From the NCBI GenBank assembly GCA_905199225.1, contig CAJKFS010000033.1, positions 1 to 27,330 of the forward strand: a DNA stretch of 27,330 nucleotides. Reading direction: 5' to 3'. Under the pieces are notes generated by a model, which saw only the letters and a list, made by a program, of their open reading frames with translations, was not told where the DNA came from and did not search any database. Source of the stretch: an uncultured Collinsella sp. GTDB taxonomy: Bacteria; Actinomycetota; Coriobacteriia; Coriobacteriales; Coriobacteriaceae. The first letter of the stretch is position 1; each line of letters begins with the position of its first letter. Position numbers and translations under genes: made by a program. This document shows positions 1 to 8,481 of this stretch, in pieces.

Positions 1-18
1 GAGCCAGTCCCCTGGCTC
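1..18 (-). terminator. Hairpin at window edge, probable terminator
   Basis: Positions 1-7 and 12-18 form a perfect 7-bp GC-rich stem with a 4-base loop. It lies about 30 bases beyond the stop codon of the leftward gene at 49-267. Any U-tract for that direction would fall before position 1, outside the window, so a terminator role is plausible but unproven. Confidence 0.4.
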
Positions 19-48
19 GCCCGCTTTCAATCATTTAAATCGCCGCAT

Positions 49-267
49 CTACTCTGCAGACGAAGATCCACCATCAACGATTGCCTGCTCGGACTCAGGA
101 ATCCCATCGGCACCCGTACTCTGTTCTTGCTCCACCTCTTCGCTGATTGCGGAGGCGGGGGTCGAGCCCTTTGCACCCACGATGTAGGCAGCCCCAAATC
201 CTAACGCAATGGCAATCAAGGTCAAAATCACGTAGACAGGCCAATGGCGCTTAATATACGAAAACAC
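49..267 (-). CDS. Small single-pass membrane protein, function unknown
   Basis: This 72-residue protein has a short basic N-terminus, one hydrophobic segment at about residues 10-30 (VYVILTLIAIALGFGAAYIV), then an acidic Ser/Glu-rich tail. It looks like a membrane-anchored small protein with a disordered tail; I recognise no family. The ATG is preceded by a good ribosome binding site, AAGGAG followed by five bases. It lies 21 bases downstream of the stop codon of the large M28-like protein gene on the same strand, so the two are probably co-transcribed. Both products are predicted to be membrane-anchored with acidic disordered parts, which hints at a shared location but does not establish a function. 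Confidence 0.7.
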   Translation of the reverse strand: MFSYIKRHWPVYVILTLIAIALGFGAAYIVGAKGSTPASAISEEVEQEQSTGADGIPESEQAIVDGGSSSAE

Positions 268-288
268 GTTGACTCCTTAGAGCTCCGT

Positions 289-3200
289 CTACGAACGGCG
301 GATAACCTCGGTCACGACCTCGGATACCGTAGCAATGTTCGTCGGGTTGACATTGTGGGGCAGGTCGTCCTCGGTACGAGCGCAAGCCAGACGCGTGCCG
401 TCCACGCCGGCGATGGTAAGGGCTCGGCGGCTCGCCTCGAGCGCAGCATAGGCATCGGTCTTGGCATAGGGCATCTCGAGCGCGCCACAATCGACATGGA
501 ACGACTTGCAGACCTTGCTGACCAGGTTCATGATGCGGCGATCGCCCTTGAGCAGTTGTTGTTCGCCCTCGACCGTCACCACCGAAAGCCTACCGGCGCC
601 GACGGATTCAAGATTGATAAAGAATACGCCGCGGAGCTTATCGCGATGCGAAGCCAAGAAGGCCTTCATGCCGGCGCCATCACAATCCGAGGCGCCCGTT
701 GCCACAAACCAGATATCGTGACCGAGCAGCTCATCATCGCCCATAGAGGCGACAGCCGAGAGCATATCTTCGGAAGAAGCGCCATCGGAAGACGTAGCGC
801 CACCCTTCCAGCCATCGTTATCGTCCTCGAAGTTATCCCACGAACCGATACCGCGACCGGACTTCTTGGCATCGTAATCGTCTTCGACGCCCAGCCAGTC
901 ACTCATGCTGTCCTGCTCGTTTTTCTTTTTACGGCCGAACAGACCACCCAGGCCGCGCTTACGAGACTTGGGTGCCGCCGGGGCGGGAGCCGAAATGGTC
1001 TCGATCGGCTGTGCGCCCGACGCAACGGGCATAGGAGGCGCAACGGGTGCCGATGTGGGTTCGGGGCCCTGGGCAGTAGCAAAGGGATCGTTGACCTGTG
1101 CGGAGGGGTCGGGAAGGTCGAACAGCGACGTGCGAGACGCAACGTTTGCCTGCTTCATAGACGGCAGCGACGGATCGGGGACCGAAGCCAGCGGAGACGA
1201 GGAAGGTGCAGGCGACGGTGCCGACGCCGGATCGGGAACATTCATCTGCGGGCGCGGCGATGCCTGGGAGGAAATCTGGGCCATAAGGGAATCGACCGTT
1301 TCGTCCTGGGTGGGAGCGACATTGGCAACCGTGGCACCGGAACCACTCGGGGTCGGCATGGTGAAAATCTGCGTGGAATAAGGCCTCGACTCATCCGTCT
1401 CGGGAGTCTCGGAAACCGTAGGCACTTCCTCCTGCTCGACCTCGGTCGAATCATCTTGCTCGGCTGCCGCGTATTGCTCTTCGTCAGAGTTGGCCTCGAC
1501 GGGCTCGTCCTCGGCGGCATCTTGGATTTCGGCAGCATCAGCAGGCTCGTCATCGTCTGCCGCGTCGCCCTGCTCATCGGAAACAGGAAGGGGCTCGGCA
1601 ATCGCGGTGCCCTGTTTTTCAAACGTTATCGTGGAATCGAACTGCGCGGCATCAAACGACATGGTGCTATCGACGTGCTGCTGAGCCTCGAAAGACGTCG
1701 TCGCTTCAACAACATCCGCGGACGCCGGTTGCTGGGACTCAAAGGACGTTGTAGCTTCGGCGGCTTCGACGGGCGCGGACTGCATAGCCTCGTTCTGCTC
1801 GAACTCTTGCGCCGCGAGTTCACGTGCCGCCTCGACTGCCTGCTGCTGAGCGATAGCCTCCTGCTCGGCAGCCTCGCGTGCGGCAGCGCGCTTCTCCTCG
1901 AAATCGTCGACAAATTTCTTGCCCTTTGCAAACGCACCCTTAAAGAAGTTGGAAGCGCTGGCGCCAATCGACGAGAACGCGGATGCAATGTCGGCATGCG
2001 GCGTTGCCGCGGGAATCTCGGCCGAGAAATCAGTATCGCTCTCGTAAGACACGCGCCTCGGTTGTTCAACGTAATCGTCGTCAGACTCGTCCGCAACGTC
2101 TTGCGCCGGTGTGGCGGGAGCCAAAATGTCCAGTCCTGCCGCGGGATCGAACGCGGACACCGCCTCGGGATCGGCAACGGCAGCGGTAACCGCGGCAGAC
2201 TCATCATCCGCAGTGACAACGGGCGCAGGCTCGGGCTCAAACGTCGGCTCCTCGCCCTCCTCGTAATCGAGCGTGCAGGACTCGGGAAGCATTCCGAGTG
2301 CACGGATGGCATCCGAACCAAAGCGAATGTTGCCGGCGGCGTTGCGATAGAGCTTGGGCTCGGGCTCGGCCGCGGCAGGCTCCTCCGCCGGCTCAGCAGC
2401 GGGAACCTCGTCATTGAACTCTTCGGCCTGGACAGCCTGATTCTGATCCTCGGGCACGATGGCGCCAATCAGCGTCTCGTCGGCAGACGCACCCTCAAAG
2501 CCCTCAATCTGCTCGTCAAAAGCCTCGCCCTGTTCGGGCTCGGTTTGAGCGTCGGGAGCAATCGGCTGACCGAACTCGTCCTCGGCGTAGGTAGGCTCTT
2601 CGTACTCGATGGTGTTGCCGTAGTCGTTTTGCTGCTGGGCCGCGGCATACTCCGCCGCCGCGCGCGCCATTTCCTCGGCACGACGTTTCTGCTCCACAAA
2701 ATAGGTATCGAACGGAACATCGTCGGGAAACTCGTTCTCGCCCTGGAAGGGAGCAACGTTGTCCATAACGCCGAGCATAGCGGCGACAGAAGACTTGTTG
2801 CACACCGCGCCGGACGTATAGGGAAGAACGTGGCGGTTAGAGATGATGTTTGCCGCGTTGGCAAGTGCAACGAGGGAAGCGAGGATCGCGACAATCCACA
2901 GCAGAACCTTGAGCGCGCCGGGGAGCGGCAGGATACGCAGGATGGCAACGGCAGCAGGGGCAATCGTGGCAACGGGCAACAACTTGGCGATGAGCGCACG
3001 ATACGAAGCATAGGGCTCGCGGGCGAGCAGCTCAGCACGGGGAGAGTCGTAGTGTGCGACAACGACCACCGGGCGGTTGCGCGGAGACGCGAGCGGGCCC
3101 GAGGCCTTGTGGTAGGCGATGACATTTTGGCTCACGCCCGTCTTGCCCAGGCGCGAAACCACGGGGTGGCCCGTGCGCTCGAGCACGTAAAGAACGGCGC

Positions 3201-3465
3201 CGACAATGGCCAGCAAGGTGCCGACCAAGCCGATACCGCCGCCGATGCCCATCAGCAGGGCGCCGGCAAACGCAAGAATACCGGTAACGGCAAATGCCAA
3301 TCTACTGGGCGCCGGGGCATTGAACTCCTGAACCTCGGGGTCAAAGCCGTGGTTGCGGAAGATCTGAGCGATATCCTCGGCAGCCAAGCGCTCTTCTTCG
3401 CTGCATGCCGGCGTAATGCCGGTGTTCTGCAGCAGGTGGTTAATATAGTTCTGGGTGTTCGCCAT
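289..3465 (-). CDS. M28-peptidase-like membrane protein with a giant disordered insertion
   Basis: The 1058-residue product starts at the ATG at 3465, which has GGAG seven bases upstream; the frame stays open 50 codons further up but without a better site. N-terminal membrane segments lie at about 56-94, followed by an M28-type metal motif AHYDSP (H138, D140) and further membrane segments at about 155-205. The next M28 block reads SGAVCNKSSVAAM (218-230), where family members usually have GAxDNxSG, so the bridging Asp is Cys222. Residues about 235-905 are acidic low-complexity sequence rich in Ala, Glu, Pro and Gln. The fold resumes with IWFVATGASDCDG (918-930), INLESVG (950-956), a TDAY motif and His1037. 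The usual catalytic Glu-Glu pair reads Ser-Asp. I infer an M28 fold, but activity is doubtful: it may be a pseudo-peptidase or a membrane scaffold. The neighbouring small membrane protein is downstream. Confidence 0.75.
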   Translation of the reverse strand: MANTQNYINHLLQNTGITPACSEEERLAAEDIAQIFRNHGFDPEVQEFNAPAPSRLAFAVTGILAFAGALLMGIGGGIGLVGTLLAIVGAVLYVLERTGHPVVSRLGKTGVSQNVIAYHKASGPLASPRNRPVVVVAHYDSPRAELLAREPYASYRALIAKLLPVATIAPAAVAILRILPLPGALKVLLWIVAILASLVALANAANIISNRHVLPYTSGAVCNKSSVAAMLGVMDNVAPFQGENEFPDDVPFDTYFVEQKRRAEEMARAAAEYAAAQQQNDYGNTIEYEEPTYAEDEFGQPIAPDAQTEPEQGEAFDEQIEGFEGASADETLIGAIVPEDQNQAVQAEEFNDEVPAAEPAEEPAAAEPEPKLYRNAAGNIRFGSDAIRALGMLPESCTLDYEEGEEPTFEPEPAPVVTADDESAAVTAAVADPEAVSAFDPAAGLDILAPATPAQDVADESDDDYVEQPRRVSYESDTDFSAEIPAATPHADIASAFSSIGASASNFFKGAFAKGKKFVDDFEEKRAAAREAAEQEAIAQQQAVEAARELAAQEFEQNEAMQSAPVEAAEATTSFESQQPASADVVEATTSFEAQQHVDSTMSFDAAQFDSTITFEKQGTAIAEPLPVSDEQGDAADDDEPADAAEIQDAAEDEPVEANSDEEQYAAAEQDDSTEVEQEEVPTVSETPETDESRPYSTQIFTMPTPSGSGATVANVAPTQDETVDSLMAQISSQASPRPQMNVPDPASAPSPAPSSSPLASVPDPSLPSMKQANVASRTSLFDLPDPSAQVNDPFATAQGPEPTSAPVAPPMPVASGAQPIETISAPAPAAPKSRKRGLGGLFGRKKKNEQDSMSDWLGVEDDYDAKKSGRGIGSWDNFEDDNDGWKGGATSSDGASSEDMLSAVASMGDDELLGHDIWFVATGASDCDGAGMKAFLASHRDKLRGVFFINLESVGAGRLSVVTVEGEQQLLKGDRRIMNLVSKVCKSFHVDCGALEMPYAKTDAYAALEASRRALTIAGVDGTRLACARTEDDLPHNVNPTNIATVSEVVTEVIRRS

Positions 3466-3663
3466 GTGCGCTCCACATCCATAATCCGACAAATAGGCCC
3501 AATGCATGCACATTAGAACCGTATATAGTCGAAAGTATACCCCGAGCGAGCGCAAACGACCGAATTCGGGCCATCTTAACGCCTCGAGCGGACAAGGATA
3601 TAGCCTAATCTCCATATCGGACTAAAATCATGGCAGCAAACCACCTTCTCATGCGAGGACTCT
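3466..3663. promoter_or_regulatory. Divergent intergenic region with promoters for two units
   Basis: This 198-base spacer separates the leftward M28-like gene from the rightward WYL regulator pair and must hold both promoters. A TATACT hexamer on the minus strand (complement of 3535-3540) and a TAAAAT hexamer on the plus strand (3623-3628) are plausible -10 elements. I see no convincing -35 partner for either, so the exact promoters are not assigned. The plus gene has GAGGA just before its ATG. Confidence 0.35.
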
Positions 3664-4686
3664 ATGACGGCAAGCGACGCGACCGCGACAATTAAAAAGG
3701 GGAATTCGGAGCCCGGTTTCGATAAAACGGCTCAGCGCATCCTCAATCTTTTCTTTGTGCTCAACAGCTCCCCCGAACCGCTGACGACCGAGCAGATCGT
3801 CTTGGATTCTGACTTGGGATATGGCTCGGGCAATATCGACTCGGATAAGCGCAAGTTTCGGCGCGATCGTGACAAACTGCTCGAGCGTGGCATCTTAATC
3901 AAGGAGGTTCGCCCCGCCGGTGCGCAGGAGACCGAGGAAAGCTCGTGGACAATCGACCGCGAGCACACCTTTGCAGCAGGCGGCCTCATCACCGCAGACG
4001 ACGCCGATATCCTGCTCAACGCCATCGACCAGACACTAGCGGCCGGCTCATCCACTTTTGCCGCACCGCTTGCCGATATTCGCTCCAAGATTGCCTATCT
4101 CACCGGTAGGACGACGGTGGACGAAGCACCAATCCGCCGCTCTCCCACCGTCGATGCGGTATGGAGCGCCTTTGCCGAGCGATGCGCGCTGCGATTTTTA
4201 TATCAGAACGGACGCGGCGAGCAGAAAGAACGTACCGTCTGCGTCTACGGCATGTTCGAACGCGAGGGCGTGGCGTACTTCTGCGGCCTCGACAATGTCA
4301 CCGACGGCATCAGGACATTCCGCTGCGACCGTATCGTTCGCGCTTGGCGTCCTTCGAAGGCCTACGCCATCCCTGCGGACTTCAATCTCAACGACTATCT
4401 GTTCTTTGAATTCGATTTTGCCGACCGACCGCCCGTTGCAGCCACGTTCTCGTTCGCCCCTCAGACGCAGATCGATATGATCAACGGCCTCGCGGGCGGG
4501 CGAGGTGAGCTCGCACACACCGATGCGGGATGGACCTGGACCGTTGACGTGCGTGACCTTGAAGCCGCCGCCTCATTTTGCATGGCCCACGCCGTGGACG
4601 GCATGAGGCCCGTGGCCCCCAAATCGCTCAAGCAGGCGTGGAACCGCCTCATTGAAAGGACGGTGCACGAGCATGCCCGTGCGTAA
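3664..4686 (+). CDS. WYL-domain transcriptional regulator, PafB-like
   Basis: The 340-residue protein begins with a helix-turn-helix region at about 22-75 (RILNLFFVLNSSPEPLTTEQ, then a DKRKFRRDRDKLLERGI stretch typical of PafB/WYL regulators). A linker follows, then a WYL domain at about 175-250, where the core strand reads VAYFCGLD and is followed by RTFRCDRI, equivalent to the usual R-x-F-R-x-D-R-I. A C-terminal extension domain covers about 250-335. WYL domains bind nucleic acid or nucleotide ligands; PafBC in actinobacteria activates DNA-damage genes. The next gene overlaps by 14 bases and encodes a second WYL protein, matching the pafB-pafC arrangement. No proteasome genes are visible here. 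Assignment to the WYL family is firm; equivalence to PafB is inference. Confidence 0.85.
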   Translation: MTASDATATIKKGNSEPGFDKTAQRILNLFFVLNSSPEPLTTEQIVLDSDLGYGSGNIDSDKRKFRRDRDKLLERGILIKEVRPAGAQETEESSWTIDREHTFAAGGLITADDADILLNAIDQTLAAGSSTFAAPLADIRSKIAYLTGRTTVDEAPIRRSPTVDAVWSAFAERCALRFLYQNGRGEQKERTVCVYGMFEREGVAYFCGLDNVTDGIRTFRCDRIVRAWRPSKAYAIPADFNLNDYLFFEFDFADRPPVAATFSFAPQTQIDMINGLAGGRGELAHTDAGWTWTVDVRDLEAAASFCMAHAVDGMRPVAPKSLKQAWNRLIERTVHEHARA

Positions 4687-5590
4687 ACTCACCAGCGAGC
4701 AGAGACTCTCGCGCGCCATCGACATCATGGAGGCCCTCTACGCCGCCGGCGAGAGCGGCATGACACGAGCCGAGATTTGCAGCCGCTTTGACATCACAGG
4801 GGTGTCGCTCGACGAGATTCTCGAGATCGTCTCGACGCTCGCGGACCGAGAATCGGGCGCGCGCATCATCTGCGAATGCCGCGGCGAGCGTGTGGTCCTC
4901 ACCGGCGACGCCGGGCGTGTTCTACCGCTGCGCCTGAGTGCCGCCGAGGGCGCTGTGCTCAACCACGAACTTGAATCGTTGGGGATCGAGCCACAGACGG
5001 CAGCCCGGATTCGGCATGCTCTTCTACCCGAAGAGCTCGGCTATAACCAGCGCGTCTTTGACACCGTCAACCACGGGTCGCACTGGCAGCAGCTGAGCTG
5101 CGCCATTCAGGACGGCGTTCGCTGCCGCATCTCGTATCGCTCGATGGACGATGCACGGCCACGCGAGCGTCTGGTCGACCCCTTGCGCATTACGGCAAAC
5201 GGCGACCAAACATACTTGATTGCCTGGGACATCGCAGTCGATGAGCAGCGCACCTATCGCATGGATAAAATCGAGGGACTCACCTTGACGGAAGACTCCG
5301 TCGTGTCTCACGCACCGGACGTCGCATCCCTCCACGATTCCCTTGCCCGGACGCAGCGTAGCGCAAAGCTCTTGATGCCATTCAATATGGCGGAACATCT
5401 GGACTGGGCCGGCATCACCCTAATCGAGCGCAGCGGGGCAGACATGGCAATGGTAACCGTGCATTACGGCTCCGAGCGTTGGCTACTGAGCCAGGTAATC
5501 GCAGCGGGCGGAGCCATCCGCATCTTGGATGACCCCGCCCTGTCAAAGCGTCTGTGCGATATGGCAAAAACCCTCGTTTGTCCGCTTTAG
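4673..5590 (+). CDS. WYL-domain transcriptional regulator, PafC-like
   Basis: The 305-residue product is taken from the ATG at 4673, which lies inside the end of the preceding regulator gene; AAAGGA sits 12 bases upstream. An alternative TTG at 4652 would add seven residues. The N-terminal winged-helix region (about 5-85) begins RKLTSEQRLSRAIDIMEALY, the shape seen in PafC-type proteins. The WYL domain at about 150-215 contains RCRISYRSMDDARPRERLVD, then TYLIAWDI (the WYL strand) and RTYRMDKI. A C-terminal domain closes at about 300. Overlap with the upstream gene implies translational coupling and probably a heterodimer. Its stop codon overlaps the stop of the convergent dinG-like gene, with no terminator between them. 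Confidence 0.85.
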   Translation: MPVRKLTSEQRLSRAIDIMEALYAAGESGMTRAEICSRFDITGVSLDEILEIVSTLADRESGARIICECRGERVVLTGDAGRVLPLRLSAAEGAVLNHELESLGIEPQTAARIRHALLPEELGYNQRVFDTVNHGSHWQQLSCAIQDGVRCRISYRSMDDARPRERLVDPLRITANGDQTYLIAWDIAVDEQRTYRMDKIEGLTLTEDSVVSHAPDVASLHDSLARTQRSAKLLMPFNMAEHLDWAGITLIERSGADMAMVTVHYGSERWLLSQVIAAGGAIRILDDPALSKRLCDMAKTLVCPL

Positions 5591-8481
5591 CGCCGCCGCT
5601 CGTGGCGTGCACGCCACAGTTGCAGATAGTGCCCGATCTGCGCCGATTCGATGCGCTGGTAGGAGCTCGTGGGCAGCGACGTTAAGAACTTCTTTCCGTA
5701 GCCCTTCGTCACCAGGCGCGGGTCGGCCAGAATCAGCACGCCGCAATCGGTCGACGAGCGGATAAGGCGGCCAGCCGCCTGCTTGACCTCGAGCACCGCC
5801 TCGGGCAGCGAATAGCGCGCCCAAGCGCGGTCTTCGCGCAGGTTGCGCTCGCACGAGAGCGGGTCCGTGGGGCTCGAGAACGGCAGCTTGGGAATGATGA
5901 CGCAGCGCAGCGTCTCGCCGCTGGCGTCGAATCCCTCCCAGAAGGCCTTAAGCGCAAAAAGCGATGAAGTCGGCTCGCTGATAAACCGGTCGCGCAGGCG
6001 ACGAGGAGATGAGTTGCGCTGCTGGCAGTTGAGTTCCAGACCCGCACGGGCCATCTTGGGCTCAACGCGGGTGTACAGGTCTTCCATGTCGCGCCGATTG
6101 GTGAACAGCGTGAGCACCGATCCGCCCATGGCAAGATGGGCGTCGACCAGCACGCGCTCGAGCGCCGTAAGATAGCTCTCACGATCGCGCGGATCGGGTA
6201 TATCGCCCGCAACGACTACAGCCATGTTCGAATCAAAGTCGTAGCTCGAGTCCAAGTGCAGCGATGAGGATGTCGAAGCACCGATGCGATCGAGGCCGAC
6301 CGCGTGGTTAAAGTGTTCAAAGCTTTTGGACACCGTCATGGTCGCCGAGGCAAAGATAGCCGTGTGAACCTCGGGCAGCCACTCGGTTGCCAAGGCCTCG
6401 CCAATGTCGATGCGCTCTGCGGTCATTGACTCTCCGCCGGCACGCAACCTGCGATTGACCTGCAGCGAATACACGTAGTGTTCATCGGTGCCGTCGATGA
6501 TGAGTTTGAGGTTCTCGGCCAGCTCGTGCAGGCGGCGCGAGATATCGCCCAGGTCGACAACAACCTCGGGCTTGTCGGCGGCGACAGCCTGCACCAGCGC
6601 GTCGACGCTCTTGTCAGCTTGTTCCAATGCATCGATGGCAGCGTAGGCCGACGGTAAGAAATCATGCCAGTCGTCAGATTCGCGCAGCTCGGGGCCAATC
6701 CATAGATTGGCATTGTCATAACCCCCACGGGCACGGCGGCCGAGCTCGCGAACGCCATCGAACACGTCGGCGATTGCCATGCTCGCGCGCGCAACCGTCG
6801 ACGTCGCCTTGGCAGTAAGGCCCAGATAGAGCGTAGAGCCCTCGGAGGTTGCCAAATCACGGGAAACCTGGCTTAGCGCACCGGTGCTCGAGCCACCCAG
6901 GCGCTCAAACAGAACGCGTGATTCGTCCGCCGACACCACGCGCGCCCACTGACGGCGCGCCTCGCGCTCGATGGAATGGGCCTCGTCGATTACCCAATGA
7001 CGAATCGGAGGTAAAATCCTGCCCTCGACCGCGACATTGCGGAACAGCAGGGAATGGTTGGTGACCACCACGTCGGCATGCGCTGCACGACGGCGAGCGC
7101 CGTGGACCAAACATTTATCAGGGAAAAACGGGCAGAGGCGACGAGCACACTCGCGCGAGGCCGTCGTAAAGTCGGGGCGGTTGACGCTGCGCCACCGAAT
7201 GCCGAGCGAGTCGAGGTCGCCATCGGCTGATTGGCAGACGTACGCCATAATGACCGCGACCGCCGTGAGCGTGTCCGCCGGATCGCGCTTGGTGGTAATC
7301 TCGACCTGGCCGCGGCTCATGCGCTCAAGCTTGCGCAGGCACGGATAGTGGTCATAGCCCTTGAGAGCGCAAAATGACAGGCCACCGTCCAGTTGCTCGG
7401 CAAGTTTTGGCAGCTCATGGTACATGAGCTGGTCGGCAAGATTGTTCGATTTGGTCGCAATACCAACCGTGATGTTGTTACGGCGTGCTGCCTCGGCAAA
7501 AGGCACCAGATAGGCCATCGATTTGCCGACGCCCGTGCCCGCCTCAATTACACGATGAGTGCCCGTGACCAGCGCATCGCGGACCTCGAGCGCCATCGCG
7601 ATCTGCTCATCACGCGGCTCGTAGGTGGGATACATGCGATTGACCAGGCCACCTGGCGCATAGTCTGCCTCAATCTCCTCACGACTCGGCATCTTGAGTA
7701 CCGGCAGTTCGTCGGCGTCCACCCGATCGTCGGCGCGATCGGCCTTGAGAACGTCAGCACGGGCGGCGCTGAGAGAGAAGATAGAACCAGGGTTCTGCCC
7801 TGCCAAGAATGAGAAGATAGGACGATAGGACCAAGGCACATCCGGATGCATGTCGGCTAGGCGCGCCATGAGGCCCTGAGGCAAGTCGGTGAGCGCCACG
7901 AGCAACACGCGCCATACGCCACACAGGGCGTCGACGTCAGCATTGGCACGGTGTGATACCGAGTCACAGCCAAACAGATCGGCCATAAAAGACAGCTTGT
8001 GCGAGGCCAGGCGCGGAAGCGCGATGCGCGACAGCGCCAGCGAATCGATCCAAATATCGCTCACGTTGACGCCGCCTTTGACCGACTCGATAAACGAGCG
8101 GTCGAACGTGGCGTTATGTGCAATTACCGGGCAACCACCGACAAAATCGGCGAGAGCGGCTACGGCCTCAACGGCCGACGGGGCATCTGCCACATCGGCA
8201 TTTGTAATGCTCGTGAGCTCGGCAATCTCGGCGGGAATCAGCTGCTTGGGATGCACGAAGGTATCGAAGCGGTCGACGATCTCGCGGCCCGAAAGACGGG
8301 CCGCCGAGATCTCGATCAGCTCGTTGTCCTGCACCGAAAGACCTGTGGTCTCGGTATCGAGGACAATTACATCTTCCTCGATAAGGCCGAAGGACTGCGT
8401 TTTGGCGCGTTCGGCAAGCGTGGCATAGGAGTCGATGACAAACTGCGGCGTTCCTGACGAAACCGCGTCCTCGATTAGCAT
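5587..8481 (-). CDS. dinG: DinG-family helicase fused to a DEDDh exonuclease
   Basis: The 964-residue protein has an N-terminal 3'-5' exonuclease of DnaQ type: DTETTG at 42-47, HNATFD at 122-127 and HRANAD at 177-182 supply the DEDDh residues. An XPD/DinG-type superfamily 2 helicase follows, with Walker A EAGTGVGKS at 313-321, DEAH at 499-502 and C-terminal helicase motifs near FWEGFDASGE. Cysteines at 371 or 381, 445, 450 and 457 have the spacing of an iron-sulfur cluster ligand set. Family members unwind damage-associated DNA structures in the cytoplasm. The ATG overlaps the last 7 bases of ddl, so it is coupled to that gene. The stop codon overlaps that of the convergent WYL regulator. Fusion of exonuclease and helicase is normal for Gram-positive DinG; retention of the cluster cysteines is less so. 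Confidence 0.92.
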   Translation of the reverse strand: MLIEDAVSSGTPQFVIDSYATLAERAKTQSFGLIEEDVIVLDTETTGLSVQDNELIEISAARLSGREIVDRFDTFVHPKQLIPAEIAELTSITNADVADAPSAVEAVAALADFVGGCPVIAHNATFDRSFIESVKGGVNVSDIWIDSLALSRIALPRLASHKLSFMADLFGCDSVSHRANADVDALCGVWRVLLVALTDLPQGLMARLADMHPDVPWSYRPIFSFLAGQNPGSIFSLSAARADVLKADRADDRVDADELPVLKMPSREEIEADYAPGGLVNRMYPTYEPRDEQIAMALEVRDALVTGTHRVIEAGTGVGKSMAYLVPFAEAARRNNITVGIATKSNNLADQLMYHELPKLAEQLDGGLSFCALKGYDHYPCLRKLERMSRGQVEITTKRDPADTLTAVAVIMAYVCQSADGDLDSLGIRWRSVNRPDFTTASRECARRLCPFFPDKCLVHGARRRAAHADVVVTNHSLLFRNVAVEGRILPPIRHWVIDEAHSIEREARRQWARVVSADESRVLFERLGGSSTGALSQVSRDLATSEGSTLYLGLTAKATSTVARASMAIADVFDGVRELGRRARGGYDNANLWIGPELRESDDWHDFLPSAYAAIDALEQADKSVDALVQAVAADKPEVVVDLGDISRRLHELAENLKLIIDGTDEHYVYSLQVNRRLRAGGESMTAERIDIGEALATEWLPEVHTAIFASATMTVSKSFEHFNHAVGLDRIGASTSSSLHLDSSYDFDSNMAVVVAGDIPDPRDRESYLTALERVLVDAHLAMGGSVLTLFTNRRDMEDLYTRVEPKMARAGLELNCQQRNSSPRRLRDRFISEPTSSLFALKAFWEGFDASGETLRCVIIPKLPFSSPTDPLSCERNLREDRAWARYSLPEAVLEVKQAAGRLIRSSTDCGVLILADPRLVTKGYGKKFLTSLPTSSYQRIESAQIGHYLQLWRARHERRR

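Noticed and set aside
244..3516. Long open frame on the plus strand across the M28-like gene
   Set aside because: It mirrors the real minus-strand gene, has Arg/Gly-rich low-complexity content with no recognisable fold and no ribosome binding site, as expected of antisense shadows in GC-rich DNA.
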